A stretch of 64,000 nucleotides of DNA from Petrosia ficiformis. Lineage: Eukaryota; Porifera; Demospongiae; Haplosclerida; Petrosiidae. Each line of letters opens with the position of its first letter. Positions within the stretch are counted from its first letter, which is position 1. The position numbers and the translations under genes are program-made. The notes under the pieces were generated by a model that saw only the letters and a list, made by a program, of their open reading frames with translations, did not search any database and was not told the origin of the DNA. The stretch is taken from positions 58,655,537-58,719,536 of the forward strand of contig OX345636.1 of NCBI GenBank assembly GCA_947044365.1, in the 5' to 3' direction. Of this stretch, positions 44,401-56,443 are shown in pieces.

Positions 44401-47400
44401 ATGCAAATGTGCAACCCTTTCCCAACCAGAAATGTACATGTATATGCAACTTACCTTATACAGTGTACATACATGTACATGTATGTATGTACATGTACAA
44501 CTAACTATGGCATGTATATACTGCATGCAAATGTGCAACCCTTTCCCAACCAGAAATGTACATGTATATGCAACTTACCTTATACAGTGTACATACATGT
44601 ACATGTATGTATGTACATGTACAACTAACTATGTCATGTATATACTGCATGCAAATGTGCAACCCTTTCCCAACCAGAAATGTACATGTATATGCAACTT
44701 TTGTCAGCTATGTACGTAAGCTTTTCAAGTTCTAGTTGGTCCAAGAGTTCCACAACTAAAATAATGAAGCTTCATTACTGTCAGGAAAGCAGCAAGATGA
44801 GTGTTTGAAAATCAGTTTGGTAATACATGTAGCAATGTTCAGTAGCATTAATGTTTTTAGTGACCTTTGAATTTACAATTTTGGTATGATTATGTGTACT
44901 TCAATAGATAAATATTTAGGACCTGAGGCTCATGTTAATGTCACTTTATTAATGTGTCTACATTTTCCAGGATCTGGAATAGCGGATTTGAATGTATTAT
45001 CAATTATTATCATTCCTACCTTCTGAGAAAGAGTCCTCAATTCTCATAAAATCTTTGATACCTTGTAAAGTCTCAGTAGGATTAGAGATACTTAAGGAAT
45101 GTAGTTCCGCTCTAACAGATGCTAAAAGTAGATCACATGTATGTCACATGACATAAAATACAAATGCAATACATACTTCTAGGATCTGTTGAAAGTGTAG
45201 ATTGCTGTGATAATTCAAGAATCTCTTTTACTCTTTTCCTCACTGAAGGGGTGTGGTCAATCTATGGGATATACGTCACACAGACACTAGTCACATGTTC
45301 ATTTGTAATAATCATGTGACTTACTGGTATAATAGGTGTGGTCAGTAAAGATTCATATTCTTGTGAAAGTTCCAAATAATGTTCCAAGAGAGGTACTATA
45401 CGTATCAATAAGAAAGCAAAGTGAATAATAATTATACACTATACAAACTAACTAGTACTATTGGTAGTACTATTGGTAGTACTATTGGTAGTACTATTGG
45501 TAGTACTAGTGGTAGTACTATTGGTAGTACTATTGGTAGTACTGGTGGTAGTACTAGTGGTGGTACTAGTGGTAGTACTATTGGTAGTACTATTGGTAGT
45601 ACTAGTGGGAGTACTATTGGTAGTACTATTGGTAGTACTAGTGGTAGTACTATTGGTAGTACTATTGGTAGTACTATTGGTAGTACTGGTGGTAGTACTA
45701 GTGGTGGTACTAGTGGTAGTACTATTGGTAGTACTAGTGGTGGTACTATTGGTAGTACTATTGGTAGTACTATTGGTAGTACTATTGGTAGTACTATTGG
45801 TAGTACTATTGGTAGTACTATTGGTAGTACTGGTGGTAGTACTAGTGGTGGTACTAGTGGTAGTACTATTGGTAGTACTATTGGTAGTACTATTGGTAGT
45901 ACTATTGGTAGTACTATTGGTAGTACTGGTGGTAGTACTAGTGGTGGTACTAGTGGTAGTACTATTGGTAGTACTAGTGGTGGTACTATTGGTAGTACTA
46001 TTGGTAGTACTAGTGGTAGTACTATTGGTAGTACTAGTGGTAGTACTATTGGTAGTACTATTGGTAGTACTATTGGTAGTATTGGTGGTAGTACTAGTGG
46101 TGGTACTAGTGGTAGTACTATTGGTAGTACTATTGGTAGTACTAGTGGTGGTACTATTGGTAGTACTATTGGTAGTACTATTGGTAGTACTATTGGTAGT
46201 ACTATTGGTAGTACTATTGGTAGTGCTATATGTATTACTAATGATAATACTAATGATAATACTAATGATAATACTAATGATAATACTAATGATAATACTA
46301 ATGGTAATACCAATGGTAGTACTAATGGTAATACAAATTTAGTTAGTTTCTTTCACAAAATGGCTGAATATCAAGTTTAAAGGTGCATGTAAGCAATTGA
46401 TCAAATGTATTTTCCTTAAGACCTGTCATATATACATGTACATATATATTGTACCAGTTTGTGCGTTAAGAGGAGTTTGTAGGATTGCTTCATTGTCATG
46501 GTAACAATGAAGAAACTCAGTTAGCTGGTCTACCAAGTACTTGTGACAAACAGGATACTGTAAAAAATAATAAATATACAGTTAATAACAGTACATGTAT
46601 TCAGGTAATATACATGTGTATCTGGATGTGATAGTGAACTTCACAATTAGGTATGTTTGTATGTGTACAAGTACATGTACATCTAGTTGTATACATGTCT
46701 GTATGGGTAGTGACTGGGTACATGCTTATATACAGCCTGTACTACCAATATTTCACACGTACATGTACATGTATGTAAATGTGTTGTATGTACATGTACA
46801 TGTATACATGTCTGTATGGGTAATGACTGGGTACATGGTTATATACTACCAATATTTCACATGTACATGGATTTCGACACCATGTCATGGATTAGTTTTA
46901 GACTCTTGTTTGCATTACTCAGGTCCTCTATGCACTGTATTCATGGCACTTCATCTAATCTCCATCATCTTTTATAATGTAGTGATCTCTCTATCAAGTT
47001 AGCTCAATGTGATAGTCACATACCTTACATTTCTTAGTTTAGTATTAGCTTTATTCTTTATTAACTGGTACTAACAGTTAATATATTATAATTTATATTA
47101 TTCATATTAATAAAATGTATATATATGTATTACACATGTATATACATGTACATGTACATGTTTAGAAATGTCCAAATATCTCACTCATTAAAGCTACACA
47201 TAACACTGGATTCTGAACTGAAAGCTCACTCAATTGTGATAATAACTAGTAAATGAATGATAAATAGTACATAAACAAGTAAATAATGTATAATGTATAC
47301 AATACATACCTCAGAGCTAAGTGGAAGTGTAGCTGGTTTACCAGTATCATCCTGAATGTATAAAGTTTGATACAATTATATAAATATTAATAATAGATAT

Positions 47401-50341
47401 GATGGACAATAGAATACATTACATCATCATACTGAAATAAAAACTATTAAGATATCATTTGTGATATCATCATTAATCATTGCTGATTTGCTCTTCTCAA
47501 TCTAGTAATCATGTACATGTACATGTACACTGTACATGTACACATAGTGTACACTATACCTGGTACGCTATACTGAGAGTATAATCATATACATGTACAG
47601 ATGTACATGTACATGTTCATGTACATGTACATGTACATGCAGTGTACACTATACCTTTAGTAGCTGGTACGCTATACTGAGAGTATAATGAGTGGATAAT
47701 AAAGGAAATCCCCACAAATGACAAAGACAAGATGCTAAGAGTTCTCCATTATCAAGATAATCACCAGGTGTAGTCTAACATAGATCAAGAAAATACATTA
47801 CATATTCAATAATTATTATACACTTTACATGTACATGTACATGTACATGTACATATATAATTTAGTGATTTAACATATACACATGTAAACAATGTACAGT
47901 GTATGTAATGCATAATTATTTTACTGTACATGTATAATGTGTACATACCTCATCAGCATTGGTTGTTATTGGAAACAGACTATCAACAAACATCTGAGCA
48001 TGATCAGTGATACGCTTGCACTATATAAAGAATATTAATCACATCATTATTTACTAGTAATACAACACACATGCATATAAAAATTAGTGTTGCACCTATA
48101 CAGCAATTTGCCTACATGTATATGCCTATATGCCTATATTTCATAATCCATATTCATGATGACCTTAAAATTATGATGTACATGTACATGTACCTGCATA
48201 TAATATAGTGTATAGTTTAATGTCATAAGGTTAATACATGATTATACTGTAACTCAATAATGAAGCAATGGATTGAAATTTGACACACACAAAAAAGATA
48301 ATGTACTCATTATATGTACCTGTAATACATATATACCACTTTGATTCCAAAGAGTCACTGGTAGAGGAACAGGTGACGATACCATACTGGGTGTGGTTAA
48401 TAATTGAGTGGATGTATCGTCTAAATCATCACATTCCCATACAAATTCACCAGACATACTATCATACAGTCTATGAATAATTAATTATTAACTAAATGGG
48501 GATTCCCCTAATCATACTGTAAACACACCTTAGTTCACCATGGAGACATAATCCAAAATATGTATGACAAACAAATAATTGTAATGGAGTTGAAGAGGAG
48601 GAGTACCATGACTTAGGAGATGGGTATCGTGTAGTGAAATCTTTGAGATGAACAACAAGATGATTAATACAACTTCCTATATAAAGAAAGGTACATGTAG
48701 GTAGATACTGACTAGATTCACTAGAGTATAAGGGTTTCGTATAGAAGGGAGGAGGGAGAGGAGATACAAGAGATACAATATAATTATGTACACGTATGTG
48801 TTTAATGACTAACCATCTCTCCATATTAATTGATAAATGGTTCCATCATTCAGTAAAATCAAGAAGTGTTTTGAAATAGGATGAACACAAAGAGATACTA
48901 TATATCTGGAGTCACATTGCTGGAAGAAAAGATGAATAGATAGAAGAGATGAAGAAGAGAACAGAATATTTAATATTAAAATGAATATCCCACATATACT
49001 GGATGTAGTGCTGGGATAATCATACAAACACTATTACTAGTCTATTATACGTGTACATGTACATGTACGTAAACTACGTATACAGTACAGTTTTTGTTGA
49101 GGCCTGCATGTTTACTATGGCACTGCATAACTGCATAACCATAATAATTATGCTTCTTATCAAATTAATACAATTACATGTACATTTCTGAAGTGGTAAT
49201 GTACCAATAATTGGTTATTGTTGGCTATTACTGTACTTTTAGTATCAATATAGGTTATTTCTGAAAGGTGCAATCGATATTGTAATAAGTGTACTAATAA
49301 TGCTATTTCTTGTGATTATAGCATCATTAATTGCTTTTATGATAATCATAATTATTAATATAATACACATTTTCAGTAAGGAATCATAACCCAGAAGGTA
49401 CATGTAGATATAATACCAGATTACTAGTTTGGAATATTGAATTACTATACTGAAAGGGACCAGTGTTAATAATACCAGATTACTAGTTTGGAATATTGGT
49501 GCATTACTACTCAAAGAGATCCGTGTTACACAGGCAGGGTAAAGTATTTTGGTGATTTTCAAGTTCTTGAACATAAATGTACTTGGAACCATTTTACCAA
49601 TTAAAGCACTTGTGCTTGTGCTTGAGCACATTTTGTAGATGTGCTTGTTAAGCATATTTTTAATCACTAAGCGCTTTTTGGGTAAGTTTTTACAGCAGCT
49701 TTTTTGTGTACTAGCAGTTTTGTTGATTTCTTTTCCATTTTAAATATTTTTAGGCCAGATAGATGTAGACTAACAGATATTAACTTTCAAAAACTTGTTT
49801 TCAGAAGAAGCAACAATAAATTTCAATGAATTCCATGCATTTTGTTTTAAAAAGGTTGTTATACTTAGCATGAGTGAAATATTAGAATGCATGTACAAGT
49901 GCTTGAAATTGTGCTTGAAGTGCTTTAAAAGTGCTTTAAAAGATGATTAAGCACTTTTTGTGTAAATGCTTGAAAAAGTGCTTAATGCTTAAAGCACTTC
50001 AGTCAGTGCTTGCATGTGCTTATGCTTGAAGGACCAACTGAAGTCCTTGACCCCATGCCTGTCAGTGTACACCCCACATATCACATTACACCATTTCTAA
50101 AGCCAGATTCACACTACATGTATATGTAGGTACATGTATATGACCCCATGTCTGCCAGTGTCACACATATCCCATTACACCATTTTTAAAGCCGGTTTAA
50201 CACTACATGTACATGTATATGTAGGTGAATTAATGCAATGTAATCAAGTACATGTACTTATGCAAACTTGTATTTTTAGGGCCAATAGCAGGTTTAACAT
50301 ATGTTTATAATACTTCATAGTTCATATTAATATTATATATA

Positions 50342-50407
<66 letters not shown>

Positions 50408-53400
50408 AATATATATATATATATATATTTCTTAAAGTTCTACAAGACTACATGTGTGTATAATAGGATGTTGTGCTTCAGACATGATAAAGTCACCCAT
50501 GATTAATAAATGTTGGACACAACAAACCAATTACAGGGATACTTTTTTCTTAATATATCTTGTTTTTTTTTTTTACATAATCAAGTTTAATTATTCGTAT
50601 GGATTGCATAAGTAAATATAAATATTTTCTATACATTACATTATGTTAAATGTATTGCTCTAGTGTGAATCTGGTTAAATATATGTACATGTATACATGT
50701 AAATACTTACCTTACTCCATTGCCATGTTGTTCTTCTACACAGGACTTTAAAGTTTTTGATACCACACAAATCATTATCACATTGTCTGTCTTGAAAATT
50801 ATAAATGTAACTCTATAGAAATAATTAATATCTAATTAATATAACTAATTATTAACTAATTAATAACTAATTAATAACTAATTAATAACTGATATAGTGC
50901 TGCACAACTCTTATTACCCTCGCCGCGAAGCGTAGGCGGAAGGGTACAGTAATCATATTGTGTGTCTGTGTGTGTGTGTGTTCGCAAAATTTTGCCAAAA
51001 CTTTGTACACTGGTGGCTCGAACTAGATACAGGAAGACTTCAAATTATACAAGGATCAAAAATAACAACAGGCTTTTGGTGAAACCCTTCCGTTTTAAAG
51101 TTATCACAATTTTTATACCTCACGGTTACTGTTTCCAGACTCGAGAAGACTCTTGGGAACATCTGGACACATTGAAACATAAATACTCCTGTATCATGAC
51201 TATTGCTAGTAAAGCACTACATAAAAGCAAACAAAACTTGGGTAGTGGTTGGTACAACATCGAGCACTGGCTCCAAGAATTCTTCATTACTTCCAGGCTC
51301 TCCATTACTTTCAGGCTGTGCACGTGACTCGAACTTCAGCTTGAGGACCTGTCTTAGTGCTCTAGGCTCTCTTTATAGCACATAATACAATTAATATATA
51401 ATTCATTTCTACACTAAATTAGTTCAATATTTGGTGTACTTATCAATATACATGTACAATAGTTCTCAATTATTATATATACAGAATAAACGAGCGCCGT
51501 CGTGACAGGACCCTCGCCTTCGTGGCAAAGTAATACAAACTATAATCTTTTTTTTTAAAATAATTATATGTTAAAAGATTATAATTATGTATATATATAA
51601 TAATAACATTTACGTTTATATAAAACATATAAAGTAATAAAATTGCACTGTCATGTTAGTTTTTATAATAATACAATAATAGCTATATAATTATATAAAC
51701 TAACATGTCAGTACTTATTACTTTATAACTGAAAGATTTTAGTATGATTATACCAGTCTCTTCCTTGTCTATACTATAAGTCTTACATTTTAGTCTCTGT
51801 TTTATCTCAAAAAAGAAAGAAAGATCTTCAATTAGTCTTGTGAAATGATAATAAATTATTTAAAAAATAATTAAAAAAATGAAAGAGTATGTAGGGATAT
51901 ATATCAAAACCGAAAAAGCACAGGAACAAGATGGCTTTGGCAACAAAATGAAATACCACTTCCACATAATTAACAACCGTACATAAGTATCACTTCTTTG
52001 TGTTTTGCCTTTACTCTAGCTATATATACTTACATGTATGTAGGGTTGTTATGTGGAAGTGGTATTTCAAGGGTACTGCACTGTGTGGAGTGCATTCATT
52101 CATTATTTTAATAATTACTTGAAGTTGAATCATTTCTGATTATGTTAATTAATAGACAGCTGCAATATCAATGGTGGGACCAGCAATTATGGACAGTACA
52201 TTACATGAAGGAGCTTGTATGGTGTTCTGACTTGTACAGCTGTCAAAATAGAAGAGTTGATACTACTTATCACCCAGTGGTAACTATAACAACACCTACT
52301 TACACAAATCATTATCTTTAAAATTGTTAAGAATTTTATTTTTTAGAACCCACTTGCATTCCAAGAAATTCATACAAGAATTTGTTTTGTTTGGTTGGAG
52401 GAGACATTTTATGGATAGTAAGCAGATGTCCACAAAAATGTTTGAAAAATAGCTACCCTGAGATTGAATGTGATAAGTTTTGGCAGCTATACACTTATCT
52501 TTCACACTCAATAAAAGAAGCAGACTAAATTAAGTATCCAACTATCACTACACTGACATGACTAATTTCATTTACTTCCTATAAACTGTCTAGACAGCAA
52601 GTGATCAAAATTATTCAATCATACTCCAATGACTGATTATTTCAAGCTATCCCTTAGAAAGAAAGACGCTCCATAATGATGCCACTTTCAACAGGACACA
52701 GTCCACATTATGGATGTTTAGATGTACATGCACATATAATTATGTAACATACTTTAATAAAATCTGTGCTATTCTTCCAATACAACATAAGATTATGAGG
52801 AGCAGTTGTTCCTATACTGGGTATCATCCACACACCTGAATCCACAGTGAAGAATTGGAATAAAGGACAATTTGAAATCAAAGAGGTGTGGTTGGATAAA
52901 AGAAATTTGCCATTTTCTGAAATAAATAAATAAATATATAATGTATATATATACATGTATACGTACATGTAATTATATACAATGTACATTAACATGTACA
53001 CATGTATAATAATATTATATATATATATCAGTTGATTATATAATGAAATCATTAAATAAATTCTGTTCACATTCATGATGACATCATTAGACATTATATT
53101 GTAATAATAATCATTATAGTGTATAGTGTAATGTCATAAGATTAATACATGATTATACTGTAACTCAATAATAGATTGAAATTTGACATACATGTACATG
53201 TACATTACATAATAAAAAATGGGAATGTTTTTATATGAAAATAGTGCAGGTCAAACGATTGTTGGCCATTCTAAACTAAAGTTATCATCATTTTTATGAG
53301 GGCATGTTGAATGTGAAAGTGAAACTTTGTCTGTTCATATTGACATGACCTCGATATTAAGATATGATGACTTCATAACTATTATACAGAATAGTTTAAT

Positions 53401-55269
53401 GATCTTGATATTAAGATATGATGACTTCATAATTATTCATAAGGTTAATACATGTATGCTTTGGATGTGTCATATACGATGCTCATTAGGGCTGGGTGGT
53501 ATATCGGTATTTAGTTGAAATTCTATATTGATTTAGAAAGGAGTGCTAGACATCAACATAAGATGCTAAATTTGTGTGCTGAGGAGTGTTTCTGTTGTTT
53601 AGTAGTATGAGTCAATTGATATAAGTGACTTCTTGTTGAGCTTATACTATATAATATGTTTAAAAAAATTGTCTACTGATGATTGCTCACCTTAGAAGCA
53701 TGAAATATCTATTTGCTCATAGCAAGTATGAGTTGGAGGGTTACAACGTTGCACAAGTACATGTATCTACCTCAAGTAGATGTACATGTACGTTTTACAT
53801 ATAGATCTAGTATGTTAAAATAATTAAGTTTTACATATATATGTACTGTAGATCTAGTATTATAGAAGTCTGAATGAGTTGTTTGTGGTGATTCAGGCAT
53901 TGCTTGATGCCTAAAAATGTTCGTGGGTGTGACCAATCGTAGCTTCGAATGTACAGCAAAAATCATCAGAAGTTTAAAATTCAAATATTACAAGTACGCT
54001 ACACAGCAATAGCCAATATTGTACACAAACCTTGATGTTGAAGTGTTTCAATACACACTGAATGACACCATTCATCAGTTCCATCTTCAATACAGTACAT
54101 CAACTGACCATGTGCTGTTATCATAGCATTAACCACACCTCCTTGACCTCTGTTTAACTGAAGGATTTGAATGTTCTTCCATTGAAGTGACTCAGATGTG
54201 AACTTCATTATATGTACAAGTCCATTAAACTCGATCTACATGTAATTAACAGATCACATGATCAGTATGCCTTATACATGAACATGTACAAGACTACAAG
54301 ACCAGTCAACTCTATCTAATTAACAGATCACATGATCAGTGTGCCTCATATACAATGTATGAACATGTACATGTACAAGACTACAAGACCAATCAACTCT
54401 ATTTAATTAACAGATCACATGATCAGATGCCTCATACATGAACATGTACAAGTCCATTAAAATCCATCTAATTAACAGATCACATGATCAGTATTCATGT
54501 AAAAATGTCTGGTGATTGTAATAAAATTCCGCGTCATTTCCAATAAATATATTACAGAAAGATGGTGGGTGAGAACTTTACACACTAAGCATGTATACAG
54601 AATTTCCCTCATTATTCTTATATATGTACTTGCTTCCAGAAATACTATCCATGGATCTACACTTGTTCTGTAATTAACATATGCCACAGCAAAGAGGGTG
54701 TGGTCAACCAAACCGCAGACCTATAGACCAGTTAAGGTTTTTAAAAATTAAGATACAAGCAGAGGTGCAATGGTTCAGTGGACCACATCCTTGTTGCTAT
54801 GACATATATTATTTACGCTACATATTACCTTTGCTGGTCATGAATGAGGAAAAGTGATAAATATAAACTTACAATTGCAATATGAGTACTATCAATCATT
54901 AAGACAGCTATGATCTTGGATGCCACACCCACTGGATCACACCCATTATCAGATACTGCATTCAGTGGAACTTGATCAAATATATATACTTCATGTTCAT
55001 CTATTAAATGATTATCATAATTATATAATTATAATATTACATCTTATATATCAACATACCATTTCTGATTGATTTATATGCAATAATTACATGTCCTTGT
55101 AGCAGCCACACACCCTCTACCTGTCTGTGATTCTTCAACAGCTCTCTGAGATTCTAAATAAATGCACAAACAAGATTATACAATGAGCCAAATATTCAAT
55201 TATTCTCACCTGAATACTTCTCAGTGATGGCCAGGCTTCAACGAGTCTGTGCACCTCGAACAAACCCAT
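38482..55269 (-). CDS. HPS6: HPS6-like BLOC-2 subunit gene
   Basis: About 27 minus-strand exons with GT-AG ends in matching phases: 55210-55269 (ATG), 55060-55153, 54873-55000, 54646-54720, 54031-54235, 52753-52916, 50711-50812, 48814-48919, 48529-48676, 48320-48470, 47949-48020, 47655-47774, 47310-47351, 47162-47212 (uncertain), 46455-46557, 45325-45395, 45177-45261, 45020-45121, 44716-44755, 44038-44112, 42973-43131, 41574-41605 (uncertain), 40775-40871, 40122-40237, 39135-39181, 39046-39080, 38482-38565 (stop). The protein starts MGLFEVHRLVEAWPSLRSIQ and has beta-propeller-like strands, then a helical solenoid. The block NHTSLISNCPLFQFFTVDSG with NLMLYWKNS, the TEAADRVAQTTLK region and the LSVNELTPYILQLLSQ end match human HPS6 as I remember it. 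HPS6 works with HPS3 and HPS5 in BLOC-2 to deliver cargo to lysosome-related organelles (known). Human HPS6 has a single coding exon. Confidence 0.72.
39571..39881. mobile_element. MITE with TAGGGTTGGG ends, in an HPS6 intron
   Basis: Left end TAGGGTTGGGATACATTTTG, right end ACTATTACCCAACCCTA. The terminal inverted repeats are short (10 bases perfect). About 311 bases, no ORF. The flanks do not show a clear 8-base duplication. The ends resemble hAT-type termini. Confidence 0.5.
40400..40755 (-). repeat. Dispersed GGCC repeat, inverted copy in an HPS6 intron
   Basis: Reverse-complement relative of 36145-36585. It ends, on the plus strand, with 'gcaattatagggatggccct' and has 'tgtagaactttaggaatata' in the middle. 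Confidence 0.68.
40856..41525. repeat. 74-base minisatellite across an HPS6 splice acceptor
   Basis: About nine copies of 'aacattaggataatcactat' plus 'gtgtatggaatataattata' plus 'aatgtataatatacatgaat' plus 'gtacatgtacattc', with the first two starts at 40856 and 40930. On the minus strand each unit repeats the acceptor 'acatag' and the first dozen exon bases (GATTATCCTAATGTT) of the exon at 40775-40871. Only the outermost copy is followed by the whole exon. Confidence 0.93.
43320..44715. other. HPS6 intron segments rich in ACATGTACATGT and a three-copy repeat
   Basis: From about 44360 to 44700 a unit of about 123 bases ('gcatgtatatactgcatgca', 'aaccctttcccaaccagaaa', 'tatgcaacttaccttataca') is repeated three times. 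On the minus strand two copies contain 'aaggtaagttgcat', a strong donor. Open frames of 95-109 codons here on the plus strand are by-products of the repeat. Confidence 0.75.
45449..46330. repeat. 12-base minisatellite in an HPS6 intron
   Basis: About 65 copies of GGTAGTACTATT and variants (GGTAGTACTAGT, GGTGGTACTAGT) from 45449 to 46225, followed by about eight copies of AATGATAATACT to 46330. The period is a multiple of three with no stops, so three long frames are open (two on the plus strand, one on the minus), coding Ser-Thr-Ile-Gly or Val-Leu-Pro repeats. It lies wholly inside the intron between exons 46455-46557 and 45325-45395. Confidence 0.95.
49600..50050. mobile_element. AAGCAC-rich fold-back element, copy 2 (inverted)
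   Basis: Lies in an intron of the minus-strand HPS6-like gene. Left end 'attaaagcacttgtgcttgt', right end 'gtgcttatgcttgaagga'. The central 'gatgtagactaacagatatt' and 'ctttcaaaaacttgttttca' are the reverse complement of the centre of 12413-12950, with substitutions. Confidence 0.7.
50330..50430. repeat. (AT)n microsatellite
   Basis: Nearly uninterrupted TA dinucleotides over about 100 bases in an HPS6 intron, followed by a partial copy of the dispersed GGCC repeat (50430-50545, 'cttaaagttctacaagacta'). Confidence 0.95.
50915..51535. repeat. Dispersed element with 'CCCTCGCC-GCGAAG' ends in an HPS6 intron
   Basis: Begins 'taccctcgccgcgaagcgta' and ends near 'aggaccctcgccttcgtggc'. It contains a (GT)n tract and a 121-codon open frame (50962-51327) without recognisable domains. 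GC content at the ends stands out from the intron. Probably a transposable element. Confidence 0.4.
51897..52075. mobile_element. Fold-back MITE, right-truncated copy
   Basis: Left end 'atatatcaaaaccgaaaaag' then 'cacaggaacaagatggcttt'. The right arm stops at 'gtggaagtggtatttcaagg' and lacks the terminal 'ggttttgatatat'. It is the same family as 20066-20308. Confidence 0.72.
54236..54495. repeat. Tandem repeat abutting the HPS6 exon 5 acceptor
   Basis: Four divergent units of about 70 bases share 'ttaacagatcacatgatcag', 'tgcctcata' or 'tgccttata', and 'tgaacatgtacaagactaca'. The unit next to the exon contains the used acceptor; the others contain decayed versions ('ctctatctaattaacagatc'). 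Confidence 0.8.
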
Positions 55270-55470
55270 ATCTCATCTAAACACTAATGTCTAAAATTAT
55301 TGACACACCCACAAACAAACGAGTGAGTACGCGTACTAAATTATAAAGCAGTGTGGCCGGCAGCACTTTAATACTGTTGGAATATGATTAGTGTGAAAAT
55401 GGCTATTCATTATCTCTGTATTACATACAACACTATATGCATGCATATTATTGTTTTAGTTCTTCTTGTT
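55270..55470 (-). promoter_or_regulatory. HPS6 5' flank / presumed promoter
   Basis: About 200 bases between the HPS6 start codon and the first repeat unit of the downstream array. It includes 'cgagtgagtacgcgtactaa', with a palindromic AGTACGCGTACT core. The start codon ATG (55267-55269) is chosen because it opens the frame matching the family N terminus; an ATG just upstream is out of frame and hits a stop at once. Confidence 0.35.
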
Positions 55471-56229
55471 ATTCCTTTTATTTACTCTTTCTCTTTTGTT
55501 TAGTTATATAGCTATTATTGAATCATGTTGTCTATTCTTTCACAGGTATATATTGTTCAAACTGTCAATGGTATGCAAGACAAATTTTCATCAATTATTA
55601 CTTTATAGTCAAGACCTGGTCTGTGTGGAGACATTCAAACATATATATTTCCTTCAACACAGATTTTAAACCAACAATTCTTAAACTATAGTTTAGAGCG
55701 CTCAATCTGACTCAACAAATGCAACTTTCTGCTTTCACCCAAATATATATAAAACACAATAAACCCGAATCACTACATCATTGTTCTTCTTATCATTACA
55801 CATAAATATATGATAAATATATTATTATTATTATTATTATTATTACTACACAGCTACTGGTCTACTGATTCTGTTATAATGTATTCTGTATCATCTGAGA
55901 CATCATTATGTAACATCAAAATAAAGAATTACGAATCAAACTCAATGGACAAAATAGCTTAATGCAGTAGTCTCATTTCACCCACACACAATATTACGAA
56001 AACACAAAGGATCACAGTGAAAAACATGCATATTAATTAATCTACATGAAGAAGCTGTGCATGGAAGAAAATAATAATTATGGTTGCCTGCGTGCATGCG
56101 GCATTTGTGCACCTGCATGCATGCACACAGTGTATGTGTGCTTACATCTCATGCTTGATTGTAGTTTGCATCTATAAAATGTTTCGTCACACTGAAACGT
56201 ATTCATTATTTTATAGTAGCAAAACAAGA

Positions 56230-56443
56230 TCTCAGAAGATGCTTAAAACTACTGAGCAGGAAAGCTTAAAGATTTCAACGGATATTGATCATTCCTTAAC
56301 CTTCAGTAAGCTCTCCAGACCCAATATTTGTAGGCGATTACTTATTTACTAAAGAAACAGTAAAAAGTGGATTGAAGAGAAAGAAGGAACCTGAGAATAT
56401 TGTTGGTACAGAGAAAAGTAAAAAGAGGCTAAGAAGACTTTAA
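56230..56443 (+). pseudogene. Small basic protein, copy A (frame broken)
   Basis: The first half reads LKISTDIDHSLTFSKLSRPN and stops. A second frame gives DYLFTKETVKSGLKRKKEPE then NIVGTEKSKKRLRRL to 56443. A small indel around 56305-56335 separates the frames relative to copies B-D. The 3' flank matches copy C closely. Confidence 0.6.

Noticed and set aside
44299..44719. 95-109-codon plus-strand ORFs rich in Cys/Tyr/Met/His/Val
   Set aside because: Made by ACATGTACATGT tracts and a three-copy repeat in an intron; no start context and no family.
45421..46380. 319-codon Ser-Thr-Ile-Gly repeat ORF and two 293-codon Val/Leu repeat ORFs
   Set aside because: By-product of the 12-base minisatellite inside an HPS6 intron; three frames on two strands are open together.
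50962..51327. 121-codon plus-strand ORF
   Set aside because: Lies in a dispersed element inside an HPS6 intron, starts in a (GT)n tract and shows no domain. It could be an element ORF but I cannot support a product.
52296..52511. 71-codon minus-strand ORF in an HPS6 intron
   Set aside because: No phase-compatible acceptor and donor pair; the joined exons on either side (54031-54235 and 52753-52916, then 50711-50812) already match in phase without it.
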